Source: Gammaproteobacteria bacterium
GTDB taxonomy: Bacteria > Pseudomonadota > Gammaproteobacteria > Arenicellales > JAOTYS01
Assembly (NCBI GenBank): GCA_029861795.1
Contig: JAOTYS010000052.1
Location: 1-16,223, forward strand
Reading direction: 5' to 3'
DNA length: 16,223 nucleotides
The position numbers and the translations under genes were made by a program. Position 1 is the stretch's first letter; each line of letters opens with the position of its first letter. Of the stretch, positions 1 to 7,919 are shown piece after piece. The notes below the pieces were generated by a model. It did no database searches. It was given only the letters and a program-made list of their open reading frames with translations, and had not been told where the DNA came from.

Positions 1-4
1 CGAT

Positions 5-445
5 TTGAGAACGGCGAGCCAATACCAATCGAGCGATCTATCGATTACGAACAACTGGAACGCCTTGGATTTGAAGATTCGAGCTACACGGAGATCCCAT
101 TTAGAACGGGGCAAATCAGCCGAGCGACTAGCCCTTGAGTTTTTAACTCGCAGAGGGTTGCGCCTGGTTCAAACTAATTACCGTTGCCGATTTGGCGAAA
201 TCGATTTAGTCATGGAAGACGGCGAAAGCGTTGTGTTGATTGAGGTACGCTACCGTGCTGACAGCAACTTCGGCGGGCCCCTGGAGAGTATCGATCAACG
301 TAAGCAACGGAAACTCAGGTCATCAGCCGCGCATTATATGCAAGCACACCGCGAATATGACAACAGACCATGTCGCTTCGATGTAATTGCAATAACGGGA
401 GTTCCGGGAAAAGAGAATATCGAATGGATTCGAAACGCTTTTTGA
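5..445 (+). CDS. yraN: YraN/UPF0102 family nuclease-like protein (possibly 5'-truncated by the window edge)
   Basis: The frame is open to the left edge. The first usable start is a TTG at 5, with further TTGs at 65 and 71 and no ATG near the N-terminus, so the true start may lie outside the window. The protein matches YraN, a small family with a PD-(D/E)XK nuclease-like fold whose cellular role is not settled. Visible family hallmarks are GEIDLVMEDG (about residues 64-73), LIEVRYR (about 78-84) and CRFDVIAITG near the C-terminus, ending in EWIRNAF as in E. coli YraN (EWIKDAF). The 146 residues from the TTG exceed the usual 120 or so, again suggesting a later start. The next gene is a SIS-domain protein, as in the E. 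coli yraN-diaA-dolP order, which strongly supports the call. Function beyond the fold is unknown. Confidence 0.88.
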   Translation: MRTASQYQSSDLSITNNWNALDLKIRATRRSHLERGKSAERLALEFLTRRGLRLVQTNYRCRFGEIDLVMEDGESVVLIEVRYRADSNFGGPLESIDQRKQRKLRSSAAHYMQAHREYDNRPCRFDVIAITGVPGKENIEWIRNAF

Positions 446-501
446 GTACGCCTCTGATATGATCCTTGAGTGTACTGGTGTTCGACGATCATACACCGTG
501 A

Positions 502-1662
<1,161 letters not shown>

Positions 1663-1685
<23 letters not shown>

Positions 1686-2157
1686 CGAAAACAAGATCGT
1701 TACGCAACCTGAACAGCTTGCATCTCGTGTGCGGATACTGCCCCGCCCCTTGGTCTTTACCAATGGTTGCTTCGACATTCTACATCGTGGACACATAGAC
1801 TACCTTGAGCAAGCGCGGACGTTGGGCCAAAGTCTTGTCGTCGGCGTCAACAGCGACGCTTCGGTTCGATCACTATCCAAGGGCGCCGATCGACCTATAA
1901 ACACGCTGGAAGATCGTATGGCTATCCTTGCAGCATTGGAGTGCGTAAGCTTGGTGGTCGCCTTCGACGATCGCACACCTCTCGCGCTAATCAAATCGGT
2001 CGCCCCGGACTACCTCGTCAAAGGTGGTGATTGGCGACCCGAACAGATCGTAGGGGCGAAGCAAGTCCAAGCAGCGGGCGGTACCGTACGTTCGATCGCA
2101 ATTCGCTACCCACACTCGACGACAGACTTACTGCATCGTATCCGCAGTAACGTGTAA
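1663..2157 (+). CDS. rfaE2: D-glycero-beta-D-manno-heptose 1-phosphate adenylyltransferase (stand-alone RfaE2/HldE C-domain)
   Basis: This is a 164-residue nucleotidyltransferase that transfers AMP from ATP to heptose 1-phosphate, giving ADP-heptose for LPS core. The cytidylyltransferase-fold signature is plain: FTNGCFDILHRGHIDYLEQA (about 32-51) contains the HxGH motif (His-Arg-Gly-His). VVGVNSDASVRSLSKG follows, and KGGDW is seen further on (about 119-123). In E. coli this domain is fused to a heptose kinase as HldE; here it is alone, so a separate rfaE1 kinase should exist elsewhere. The frame's best start is a TTG at 1663, overlapping the dolP end by 23 bases; a second TTG at 1672 also fits. 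Either suggests coupled translation. It shares a pathway with the SIS isomerase two genes upstream. No clear terminator follows before the convergent gene. Confidence 0.93.
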
Positions 2158-2186
2158 AGGTTGCCCGACTGCCATTTCGAAGCGAG

Positions 2187-2948
2187 CTAAGCGATGTGTT
2201 CCGCCAGAAAGTCTAGAGTTCTGGACCACGCAGTCGCCGCATCGTCGGCGTCGTAGTGCGCAGTGGTCGGGTTGGCGAACCCGTGCTGGGCGTCGTACCA
2301 ATAATGGGTAAAGGTTTTTCCAGAGGCCTCTAGTGCCTGCTCAAAGCCCTCTACCATTTCGGCATTAATCCACTGATCCTGGGTGGCGAAGTGTCCCAGT
2401 ACAGATCCCTTGAGAATGGCGGTGTCAGCGGCGTTTTTTTGGACGTTGCCGTAGTAGATAATGGTCGCATCAACTGGCATTGAAAGGGAAGCATTCAACG
2501 ACCAACCGCCGCCAAAACACCAGCCGATAGTCGCGACCTTGCCGTTTCCCTGGGGGTGCGATCGCAACCATTCGCCCCAAGCCACTAATGTCTCAGCGGC
2601 GACGGCGGAATCCACTTGCTGCATGTATTGTCGCGCGGTGTCAGGATCGGTTGTAACTTTTTGCTCATATAAATCTGCAGCCAACGCCAGGTACCCTATT
2701 TTTCCTAGCTCTGCTGCTACCGATTTGATCTGATCATTTAGACCCCACCATTCGTGTATCAGCAGCACCGCACCTGCCGGACTATTGTCGGGCACGGCCA
2801 GGGAACCGCTGACTTTGACGCCGCTGGCAGCAGTAATAGAGACGGTTTGTAGCGAGTCCGCGGCGGCTGCCGCCAGTTCCGGATCGGCCAGCACCGCCCC
2901 TAATGGCATGACTGCGATTCCTTTCAATACAGATCGACGCGTAACCAT
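2187..2948 (-). CDS. Dienelactone hydrolase family protein with Tat signal
   Basis: A 253-residue alpha/beta hydrolase of the dienelactone hydrolase (DLH) family. The N-terminus has a twin-arginine motif, RRSVLK (residues 4-9), then a hydrophobic stretch and an Ala-rich region around 25-30 likely to be the cleavage site, so the folded protein is probably exported to the periplasm. The DLH triad is visible: nucleophile Cys144 in GWCFGGG, Asp191 in ATQDQW and His222 in DAQHGFANP. Glu66 in HEWWG matches the glutamate that holds the Cys in DLH. DLH enzymes open lactone rings in chloroaromatic breakdown, but many relatives have other ester substrates, so the substrate is not predictable here. The start is firmly set by AGGAGGAA four to five bases upstream of the ATG. 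No catabolic partner genes are nearby. Confidence 0.9.
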   Translation of the reverse strand: MVTRRSVLKGIAVMPLGAVLADPELAAAAADSLQTVSITAASGVKVSGSLAVPDNSPAGAVLLIHEWWGLNDQIKSVAAELGKIGYLALAADLYEQKVTTDPDTARQYMQQVDSAVAAETLVAWGEWLRSHPQGNGKVATIGWCFGGGWSLNASLSMPVDATIIYYGNVQKNAADTAILKGSVLGHFATQDQWINAEMVEGFEQALEASGKTFTHYWYDAQHGFANPTTAHYDADDAATAWSRTLDFLAEHIA

Positions 2949-2984
2949 TATTCCTCCTTTTTCTCAGATCTCCTGGTCAGCACA

Positions 2985-3007
2985 ACGTGACTGCCCCACA
3001 GTCATGT
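2985..3007. repeat. Inverted repeat upstream of the dienelactone hydrolase gene
   Basis: TGACTG at 2988-2993 and CAGTCA at 2999-3004 form a perfect six-base stem with the loop CCCCA. It extends to nine pairs with one G.T. It lies 37-59 bases upstream of the hydrolase ATG on the minus strand and also downstream of the SYLF gene. No T-run follows, so an operator or weak RNA hairpin is likelier than a standard terminator. Function is inferred only from position. Confidence 0.35.
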
Positions 3008-3074
3008 GTCTGCCCAAAGTCGCTGCCTGCCCAAATTCGTCTCAACATTGCTTTGACCCAATGCGCAGAAACCC

Positions 3075-3638
3075 CTAGTTGGGGATAAACTTGAACTTCT
3101 GACCGCCAACGGATGCCTCGTACATCAAGCCGCCCTTTGCCAAAGTAAAGATCGCAACGCTATTACTATACGCCGCGTCCGCTGATGCTCCGGCAGTGAG
3201 GGCGACCGCAGATGCTTGGGCCCCGAACTCAAACCTGCCTGATGCAAATCGATCAAGTGCGGCATTGTCCTTGAAAAAGATAATCTCGCTGTATTTTTGT
3301 CCACCCAGTTGGAATCCGATGGTTACTTGGGTCATGCTTGATTCACCGATCATGCGACCTTGCTCGTAAACCTTTCCCTTCCCATGTGCGCCGCCAATAC
3401 CAAAGCCCCCTTTACCGATGGATGGGAATACCGCATAGCCATAGGCATTATCAAAGAAGCGCTGTATGCCTGGATCGCTGTTCTTAAAATTAGCGATGGC
3501 CTCAGCGACCTTGGGATCGGCGAGACCTTGGCTCGTCGCACTCTCGCCATCAGCTGGATCCCAAGCGGCAAAGCTTGAAGTCACTCCCAACAGCCCTAGA
3601 CCAAGACCTAATAGAACCGCCTGACATCTATTTTGCAT
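3075..3638 (-). CDS. Secreted SYLF-domain (YSC84-like) lipid-binding protein
   Basis: I place the start at the ATG whose codon covers 3636-3638, because AAGGAG lies ten bases upstream (plus-strand 3649-3654); a longer frame begins at 3701 but spoils the signal peptide. The product is 187 residues. It has a Sec signal peptide (hydrophobic LLGLGLGLLGV, then SFAA around residues 23-28) and a C-terminal SYLF/YSC84 domain. Hallmarks are GYAVFPSIGKGGFGIGG, VTIGFQLGGQKYSEIIFF, FEFGAQASAVA, and GGLMYEASVGGQKFKF at the end. In eukaryotes this domain binds phosphoinositides; bacterial members are periplasmic or surface proteins of unclear role. Its stop lies 127 bases upstream of the start of the same-strand dienelactone hydrolase, which has its own ribosome site, so co-transcription is possible but not shown. 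Confidence 0.88.
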   Translation of the reverse strand: MQNRCQAVLLGLGLGLLGVTSSFAAWDPADGESATSQGLADPKVAEAIANFKNSDPGIQRFFDNAYGYAVFPSIGKGGFGIGGAHGKGKVYEQGRMIGESSMTQVTIGFQLGGQKYSEIIFFKDNAALDRFASGRFEFGAQASAVALTAGASADAAYSNSVAIFTLAKGGLMYEASVGGQKFKFIPN

Positions 3639-3794
3639 TTGTCTTAAGCTCCTTATCGGATATGTAAATGCCCAAATCGTTCGAAACGCCCATCTTGACA
3701 CAAATTTTTCGGATATCTAAAGCCACAATCTTTTGTACCGTGCGACTGTCTCGTTGTGTCCGCTTTGATCCATCGATGTGCTATGTTCTTGCGT

Positions 3795-3911
3795 ATGAAG
3801 ATCAACGATCTGAACAAGAGCCGACCATGGCGTGAGGATACCGAAAATTGGCTCGCCTTGTGTAGCTGTTCTGCGTGGCAACGAGCAATCAAGACCCTGC
3901 AGCTGAAGTAA
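3795..3911 (+). CDS. Possible small ORF (38 residues) ahead of the deacylase gene
   Basis: In the 291-base gap between the SYLF start (3638) and the deacylase start (3930), the only plus-strand feature I find is a 38-codon frame from ATG 3795 to TAA 3909-3911. It could start four codons earlier at ATG 3783. The peptide begins MKINDLNKSRPWRED and contains Cys-Ser-Cys and three Trp. It ends 18 bases before the next start, and the GGAGA that may serve that gene lies just after its stop. No good ribosome site precedes it and I recognise no family, so it may be chance. If real, it could be a leader peptide or a small protein. Confidence 0.2.
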   Translation: MKINDLNKSRPWREDTENWLALCSCSAWQRAIKTLQLK

Positions 3912-3929
3912 CGGAGAACATTACGCACG

Positions 3930-4946
3930 ATGCGCCCTATTTCACGAATCAACACTGACATCGACTTTGAACTCAACGGCAAACAGGTCTCGTGCCTCGC
4001 AGTACCAAACTCTACTAACGAATCCGCCTATGGCACGGTGACAATTCCGATCACAGCGATCAACAACGGACAGGGACCCACCTTATTGCTTACGGGGGGT
4101 GTGCACGGTGATGAGCACGAAGGGCCCGTGGCACTAATGAAGCTAGCGCGAGCTCTCGAACCAGAGGAAATCAACGGCCGAGTCATCATCATACCGTGTC
4201 TCAACTTGCCGGCGGTGCTGGCGGCAGCACGCTGCTCGCCCATCGACGGTCTCAATCTCAATAGGATCTTTCCGGGGGAACGCGATGGCACCATTACCAT
4301 GACCATCGCCCACTACGTCGCCGAAGTATTGGCGCCGATGACGGACATTCAAATGGATCTACACTCCGGTGGTAAGACCCTACAATACATTCCGTGTGCC
4401 ATGATGAATGAGTATGAAGACAAAGATCTCGATTCGAAGTGCTTCGCTGCTATCAAGGCGTTTGGAGCACCAATCACACTGCGTGACAAGATTCTTGATA
4501 GCACCGGGTTATTGACCGGCGTGTTTGAGGAAAAAGGTGTTGTCGCAATGGGCGCTGAATTGGGCGGTGCAGGGATGGTCTCCAAGGATGCGGTGAGCAT
4601 TGCGGAACACGGAGTGATGAACATACTCAAGCATTTCAACATCATCGAGGGAGATATCGTGACCCCCGACGCGCAGGGCAGATCGCCCACCAAGATCGCG
4701 CGCATCCAAGACACACAATGTTATGTGATGTCACCAGACGACGGCTTGTATGAGCCCTTTGTGGAACTGGGGGATCGTATTGAGGTAGGTCAACCGATCG
4801 GCCAGGTCCATTATCCGCAACATGTCAACAAAGAGCCTTGGACAAATATCGCGCCGCGCTCTGGTTTTCTACTTTGCAAGCGGCCTCCGGGCAGTGTGCA
4901 ACGGGGCGATAATGTCGCCATCATTGCTCAACACATCGAGGGTTAG
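3930..4946 (+). CDS. Succinylglutamate desuccinylase/aspartoacylase-family zinc deacylase (DoeB-like)
   Basis: A 338-residue M14-related zinc deacylase. Zinc ligands are visible in GGVHGDEHEGP (His59 and Glu62) and DLHSGG (His145), with LNLNRIFPG (108-116) for substrate binding and the probable catalytic Glu210 in AELGGAG. The family removes acyl groups from amino acids, as in aspartoacylase, AstE and DoeB. Length and the C-terminal beta domain (about 255-338) resemble DoeB, which deacetylates N-alpha-acetyl-diaminobutyrate in ectoine breakdown. However, no doeA or other ectoine gene is in the window, so the substrate is open. GGAGA lies about 14 bases before the ATG, rather far for a ribosome site. 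The gene converges with the glutamine amidotransferase 20 bases downstream. Confidence 0.82.
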   Translation: MRPISRINTDIDFELNGKQVSCLAVPNSTNESAYGTVTIPITAINNGQGPTLLLTGGVHGDEHEGPVALMKLARALEPEEINGRVIIIPCLNLPAVLAAARCSPIDGLNLNRIFPGERDGTITMTIAHYVAEVLAPMTDIQMDLHSGGKTLQYIPCAMMNEYEDKDLDSKCFAAIKAFGAPITLRDKILDSTGLLTGVFEEKGVVAMGAELGGAGMVSKDAVSIAEHGVMNILKHFNIIEGDIVTPDAQGRSPTKIARIQDTQCYVMSPDDGLYEPFVELGDRIEVGQPIGQVHYPQHVNKEPWTNIAPRSGFLLCKRPPGSVQRGDNVAIIAQHIEG

Positions 4947-4966
4947 TTTGGTCCAGGCAGTTCGAT

Positions 4967-5659
4967 TCAACCAGGCGTCACACAGTGCCGTGTGAGGCGA
5001 TCTAAGAACTGCACAAACCAACTCCCCATCTTTTCGTCGAAACGACTGGCATCCGCCAGTTGACGCTCCCGCGGATGTGCACCAGGGCGGCTTAGGGCGT
5101 CGTTGGATCCGTCAATCCAAGACTCAAATATCTCTGGCGTAGTCTCTGCATGAAATTGGAGGCCATAGGCGCTGTCGCCGTAACGAAACGCCTGATTCGG
5201 AAAGGTCTCCCCCACCGCCAGCAATTCGGCCGCATCGGGGACCTCAAACCCCTCTCCATGCCAGTGATACACGTGTAGCGGCTCGGTTAGAAACTCGCCC
5301 GCTTCGCCGGTTGGGGTGATACGAGAAAATCCGATCTCATGCAGCCCTTCAGGGTGTGGGTCCACGTTAGCGCCTAACGCCCGCGCCAGCAGCTGTGCGC
5401 CCAAACACAATCCCAGGTATGGTCTGCCGGAGTCCACCCACCTAGCAATCCAGTCGATCTGTTCACCGATATATGGCAAGTTAGTATCATCATTGGCGCT
5501 CTGGACTCCGCCGTATACCACCGCGAGCGCGTATTGCTCTTGTAATTGGGGCAAAACATCGCCGTCAGCAGGGCAGCGCCAATCAAGCTCATAACCCTGC
5601 TCGGTGAGATAGCGCGTGACCCGGTCCCGCTTATTGTCACCCGGCATTTGCAGAATCAT
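4967..5659 (-). CDS. Class I glutamine amidotransferase-like protein
   Basis: A stand-alone GATase1-domain protein. I start it at the ATG covering 5657-5659 (a GTG two codons earlier is also possible), giving 230 residues. The frame runs up to an ATG at 5788, but those extra 43 residues do not resemble the family and would overlap the upstream gene by 16 bases. The catalytic triad is present: Cys85 in GLCLGAQ, and His170 and Glu172 in GLQFHAETTP. YHWHGEGFEVP (131-141) is typical of this branch of GuaA-like amidotransferases. Such enzymes release ammonia from glutamine or hydrolyse gamma-glutamyl bonds; no synthetase partner is nearby, so the acceptor is unknown. It lies downstream of, and on the same strand as, the lytic transglycosylase, with a gap of about 113 bases. 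Confidence 0.85.
   Translation of the reverse strand: MILQMPGDNKRDRVTRYLTEQGYELDWRCPADGDVLPQLQEQYALAVVYGGVQSANDDTNLPYIGEQIDWIARWVDSGRPYLGLCLGAQLLARALGANVDPHPEGLHEIGFSRITPTGEAGEFLTEPLHVYHWHGEGFEVPDAAELLAVGETFPNQAFRYGDSAYGLQFHAETTPEIFESWIDGSNDALSRPGAHPRERQLADASRFDEKMGSWFVQFLDRLTRHCVTPG
4978..4995. repeat. Short perfect inverted repeat between convergent genes
   Basis: TCACAC (4978-4983) and GTGTGA (4990-4995) form a perfect six-base stem around the loop AGTGCC. It lies 31 bases past the deacylase stop and inside the last codons of the convergent amidotransferase gene. It could help end transcription of the deacylase, but no T-run follows and a stem this short can occur by chance. Confidence 0.25.
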
Positions 5660-5772
5660 TAACACTCGACGGTTCACAGGAATGTCCACTTTAGTCCAGA
5701 TCCGCTCGCTTAAGATTACGCACTGCGACAATTGTCCCTCATATCTCCGACTTGCCCAAGCCCATCCCAGGT

Positions 5773-6453
5773 TCAGAATGGCCACCACCAGCGGCGCCGA
5801 TCTACCAACTCAGCACCGCAGCGATCCAGCTGAGCTTGATAACGCAGCGCCTGTTTCTGCACCTGCCGAGCAACGCCCGTTAGCTGAGGTTTGGTCTGGT
5901 AACTGCCCCGCGCAAACCCGCCGTGCCCCTCATGATAGGCCAAATATTGGTTGAAGGCGTCTGATTTGGCGATGCCATTACGCCGCCAAGCTTCATCAAT
6001 GTACCAGCCGATAAAATCCACCGCATCTGCAAAATCATCTCGATCTGCGCCTCGATTACCAGTCTTTTGGATGTAACGTTGCCACGTGCCATCCAAAGCT
6101 TGGGCGTATCCGTGTGCGGATGAAACCCGCGGACCCGGAAAAATCCAGAGTATCCGCTTACGCGGTGGCTTGGCACTCTCTAAGAATTTCGACTCTTGAT
6201 GTATGATCGCCAGCAACACGCTCGGGGGCACGCCCCAACGCTGTTGCGCGTGCATCGCTTGCTTAAACCAGCGTTTGTTTTCCAGGAAGATGCTGCAGGC
6301 ATCATCAATGTTCCGCGGAAGCGAATCCATGCATCCGTAAATCAATAATGCGATCAAACAGGCAGCACAACAGCGCAGTGGGTTGCGTAGATCATAGCAA
6401 CAAGGAACACGGCAGATTCTTGGTTTGCCGTGTCGACTGACCCAAGTCATCAT
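5773..6453 (-). CDS. Lipoprotein lytic transglycosylase (SLT domain)
   Basis: A 226-residue peptidoglycan-cleaving enzyme anchored in a membrane. The N-terminus has basic residues, a short hydrophobic run (LIALLIYGC, 33-41) and a likely lipid-carrying Cys41; the residue at -2 is Tyr, so the lipobox is imperfect. The SLT domain spans about 65-185. The catalytic glutamate is Glu87 in IIHQESKF; GYAQALDGTWQRY (115-127) and YLAYHEGHGGFARG (170-183) are the other two conserved blocks. Lytic transglycosylases cut the MurNAc-GlcNAc bond to give anhydro-muropeptides. The blocks FPGPRVSS and DDFADAVDFIGWYID mark a subfamily I recognise only as SLT-domain proteins. Two ATGs in tandem at 6448-6453 are candidate starts, with no strong ribosome site. 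It is divergent from the PLA2-like gene, 39 bases away. Confidence 0.88.
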   Translation of the reverse strand: MMTWVSRHGKPRICRVPCCYDLRNPLRCCAACLIALLIYGCMDSLPRNIDDACSIFLENKRWFKQAMHAQQRWGVPPSVLLAIIHQESKFLESAKPPRKRILWIFPGPRVSSAHGYAQALDGTWQRYIQKTGNRGADRDDFADAVDFIGWYIDEAWRRNGIAKSDAFNQYLAYHEGHGGFARGSYQTKPQLTGVARQVQKQALRYQAQLDRCGAELVDRRRWWWPF

Positions 6454-6492
6454 AACGGTATTAGCAAAAGCCTTGGTTCGCCTGTCCGAATA

Positions 6493-6918
6493 ATGCCAGA
6501 GTTCCGTTGCACCTCACTAATACTAATGCTCAATGTCGCGCTGCTAACTGCGTTCGCCAGCACCACCGTAGAATCGAATCTTTGCGAAATTCCTGTGTCA
6601 ACGGGTCACCCTGTTCCCCCATTGCCGTGTCGTCTGGACGGCTGCAGTGCTGTGCCGGACTTCAGATTCACAGAATGTTGTAACGTTCACGATCGCGTCT
6701 ATTGGGAAGGAGGTACCCGAGCGGAGCGAAAACACGCCGATCAGGAGCTTCACCAGTGTATCACCGTCAAAGGCAACGCCTTCATAGGGTACCTTTACTA
6801 TATGGGGGTCAGGGTGGGAGGCGTGCCTTGGTTACCGACATCATGGCGCTGGGGTTTTGGTTGGCCGTACGAAAAAGGACACCGCGGCTACCGGCGCGAG
6901 TCGAACCCAACTAAGTAG
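6493..6918 (+). CDS. Secreted protein with a phospholipase A2-like catalytic core
   Basis: I start this at ATG 6493 rather than 6430, because that gives a Sec signal peptide (hydrophobic LILMLNVALLTAFAS, residues 9-23) and avoids overlap with the divergent gene. The product is 141 residues. Residues 62-67, CCNVHD, match the PLA2 active-site pattern Cys-Cys-x-x-His-Asp, with His66 as the general base. A following RVYWEGG could form the rest of the loop, and Asp83 in HADQELHQC is the candidate second aspartate that pairs with the His. Other Cys (46, 51, 89) could form disulfides, fitting an exported protein. The C-terminus is Trp, Gly and Arg rich. PLA2-fold enzymes cut the sn-2 ester of phospholipids. 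Activity is inferred from the motif alone; a non-enzymatic family of the same fold is possible. It is convergent with the macro-domain gene. Confidence 0.65.
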   Translation: MPEFRCTSLILMLNVALLTAFASTTVESNLCEIPVSTGHPVPPLPCRLDGCSAVPDFRFTECCNVHDRVYWEGGTRAERKHADQELHQCITVKGNAFIGYLYYMGVRVGGVPWLPTSWRWGFGWPYEKGHRGYRRESNPTK

Positions 6919-6936
6919 TGTGTTGGAGGCACCGAG

Positions 6937-7425
6937 TTAGCCCAAGATTCGGCGGTAGATCTCTTCATCTTCCGGACTAAAACAACAGCTTATGATTCGC
7001 TGAAGTTCATTCTCATGTTTACGCATTACCGTACATGCAATCTGTGCTGCTTGCTCCTTTGGGTAACCATACACACCGGTGCTAATGCCAGGAAATGCCA
7101 TGATCGCTATGGATTGCACTCGCGCCAGCGCGAAGACGCTTTCATAACAAGACCTGAGCAGGTCTGCTTCATCTGACTCACCACCCCGCCACACCGGACC
7201 CACTGTATGAATGATCCATCTGGCACGCAAATCAAACTCCGCAGTGATCCGGGCCTCGCCGGTAGGGCAACCGCCAATTGCGCGGCACGCCTCGAGCAAT
7301 CTCGGTCCGGCCGCACGGTGTATTGCGCCATCAACGCCCCCTCCCCCGAGCAAAGTGGTATTGGCTGCGTTGACTATTGCATCCACGTGTAACGTAGTAA
7401 TGTCGGACATGACAATCTCGATCAT
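6937..7425 (-). CDS. Stand-alone macro-domain protein (ADP-ribose binding, probable O-acetyl-ADP-ribose deacetylase)
   Basis: The ATG covering 7423-7425 is chosen because GGGAGGA sits five bases upstream (plus-strand 7431-7437), a very good ribosome site; the frame itself extends to 7485. The 162-residue protein is a single macro domain. Visible landmarks are VDAIVNAANTTLLGGGGVDG (14-33), with Asn19, Asn22 and Asp32 at the sites used by YmdB/MacroD-type hydrolases, and FPGISTGVYGYP (111-122), the diphosphate-binding loop. Such enzymes deacetylate O-acetyl-ADP-ribose and can remove ADP-ribose from acidic residues. No ADP-ribosyltransferase or DarT-like toxin gene is next to it, so it is not an obvious antitoxin. 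A 75-base gap separates it from the divergent DUF3301 gene, which should hold both promoters. Confidence 0.92.
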   Translation of the reverse strand: MIEIVMSDITTLHVDAIVNAANTTLLGGGGVDGAIHRAAGPRLLEACRAIGGCPTGEARITAEFDLRARWIIHTVGPVWRGGESDEADLLRSCYESVFALARVQSIAIMAFPGISTGVYGYPKEQAAQIACTVMRKHENELQRIISCCFSPEDEEIYRRILG

Positions 7426-7500
7426 CAGAATCCTCCCATGATGGGTGCAGCGGATGCCAGTAAAAGTAGATAGAATCGGATGCAACAGAGATAGTCAAGA

Positions 7501-7815
7501 ATGAACAGCTATGCAATAGTGTTGACGCTAGGAGCGATCGGATGCACCTGGTTCTGGTTCGACAGCTTGCGTGCGCGTGAGCGAGCCACCGCTGTCGCGA
7601 AGGACTTCTGTCGACGTAGCGGTCTACAATTATTAGACGGAACAGCATCCCTGACTGGGTTAAGAATTAAGAAACTCAACGGTCGATTAGCAATTGAGCG
7701 GTGCTATCAGTTTGATTTTACGACGTCAGGAAACGCGCGACAAAAGGGTTTGGTGATCATGCACGGTCCAGAAATGGAACATTTCGTGGTGGCCGCCGAC
7801 GTGTGCGAATGCTAA
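7501..7815 (+). CDS. DUF3301 family membrane protein
   Basis: A 104-residue protein with an N-terminal membrane helix (about residues 4-22) followed by a basic segment, so the rest is likely cytoplasmic. The pattern SLRARERATAVAKDFCRR, then LQLLDGTASLTGL and RCYQFDFTTSGNARQKG, is the one I associate with DUF3301, a family of single-pass proteins found in gammaproteobacteria with no known function. The ATG at 7501 lies 15 bases after the end of a purine-rich AGAGAT stretch; no strong ribosome site is present. It overlaps the extreme 5' part of the next reading frame and is probably followed by it on one transcript, though the tandem promoter-like element at 7881-7912 could also drive the next gene separately. 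Confidence 0.78.
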   Translation: MNSYAIVLTLGAIGCTWFWFDSLRARERATAVAKDFCRRSGLQLLDGTASLTGLRIKKLNGRLAIERCYQFDFTTSGNARQKGLVIMHGPEMEHFVVAADVCEC

Positions 7816-7880
7816 ATGCGTCTCCGCCTGTCAGGGCCATCGTCGAGAGTGGACTCAACGTTCACGAACAGAGCAAGTTC

Positions 7881-7912
7881 GATGATCCTGCTATAGATGA
7901 TCCTGCTATACT
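7881..7912 (+). promoter_or_regulatory. Perfect 15-base tandem duplication carrying two extended -10-like elements
   Basis: GATGATCCTGCTATA occurs twice back to back (7881-7895 and 7896-7910). Each copy ends in TGCTATA, so reading on gives TGCTATAGA and TGCTATACT. The second fits an extended -10 box (TGnTATACT, with TATACT at 7907-7912). No -35 box is evident. If used, transcription would start within a base or two of the ATG at 7920, giving an almost leaderless mRNA. This is pattern matching only; the repeat could also be a neutral slippage event. Confidence 0.4.
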
Positions 7913-7919
7913 GGGAACG

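Noticed and set aside
3930..4946. Naming the zinc deacylase doeB.
   Set aside because: Sequence resembles DoeB in length and motifs, but no ectoine-degradation gene is in the window, so the substrate is not established.
5660..5788. A 43-residue N-terminal extension of the glutamine amidotransferase.
   Set aside because: It does not resemble the family, would overlap the upstream gene by 16 bases, and the protein from the internal ATG has the normal length.
6885..6912. A tRNA T-arm-like segment on the minus strand (GGTTCGACTCG).
   Set aside because: It lies within the 3' end of the PLA2-like gene, and I find no matching acceptor stem, anticodon arm or D-arm on either side.
6937..7425. Macro-domain protein as a DarG-type antitoxin.
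   Set aside because: It lacks the extra C-terminal DarG domain and no DarT-like gene is adjacent; YmdB-like single macro domain fits better.
7803..7919. A longer start for the BamE-like protein, coupled to the DUF3301 stop.
   Set aside because: It would place about 39 residues, including the duplicated DDPAI, before the signal helix; possible but less likely than the ATG at 7920.
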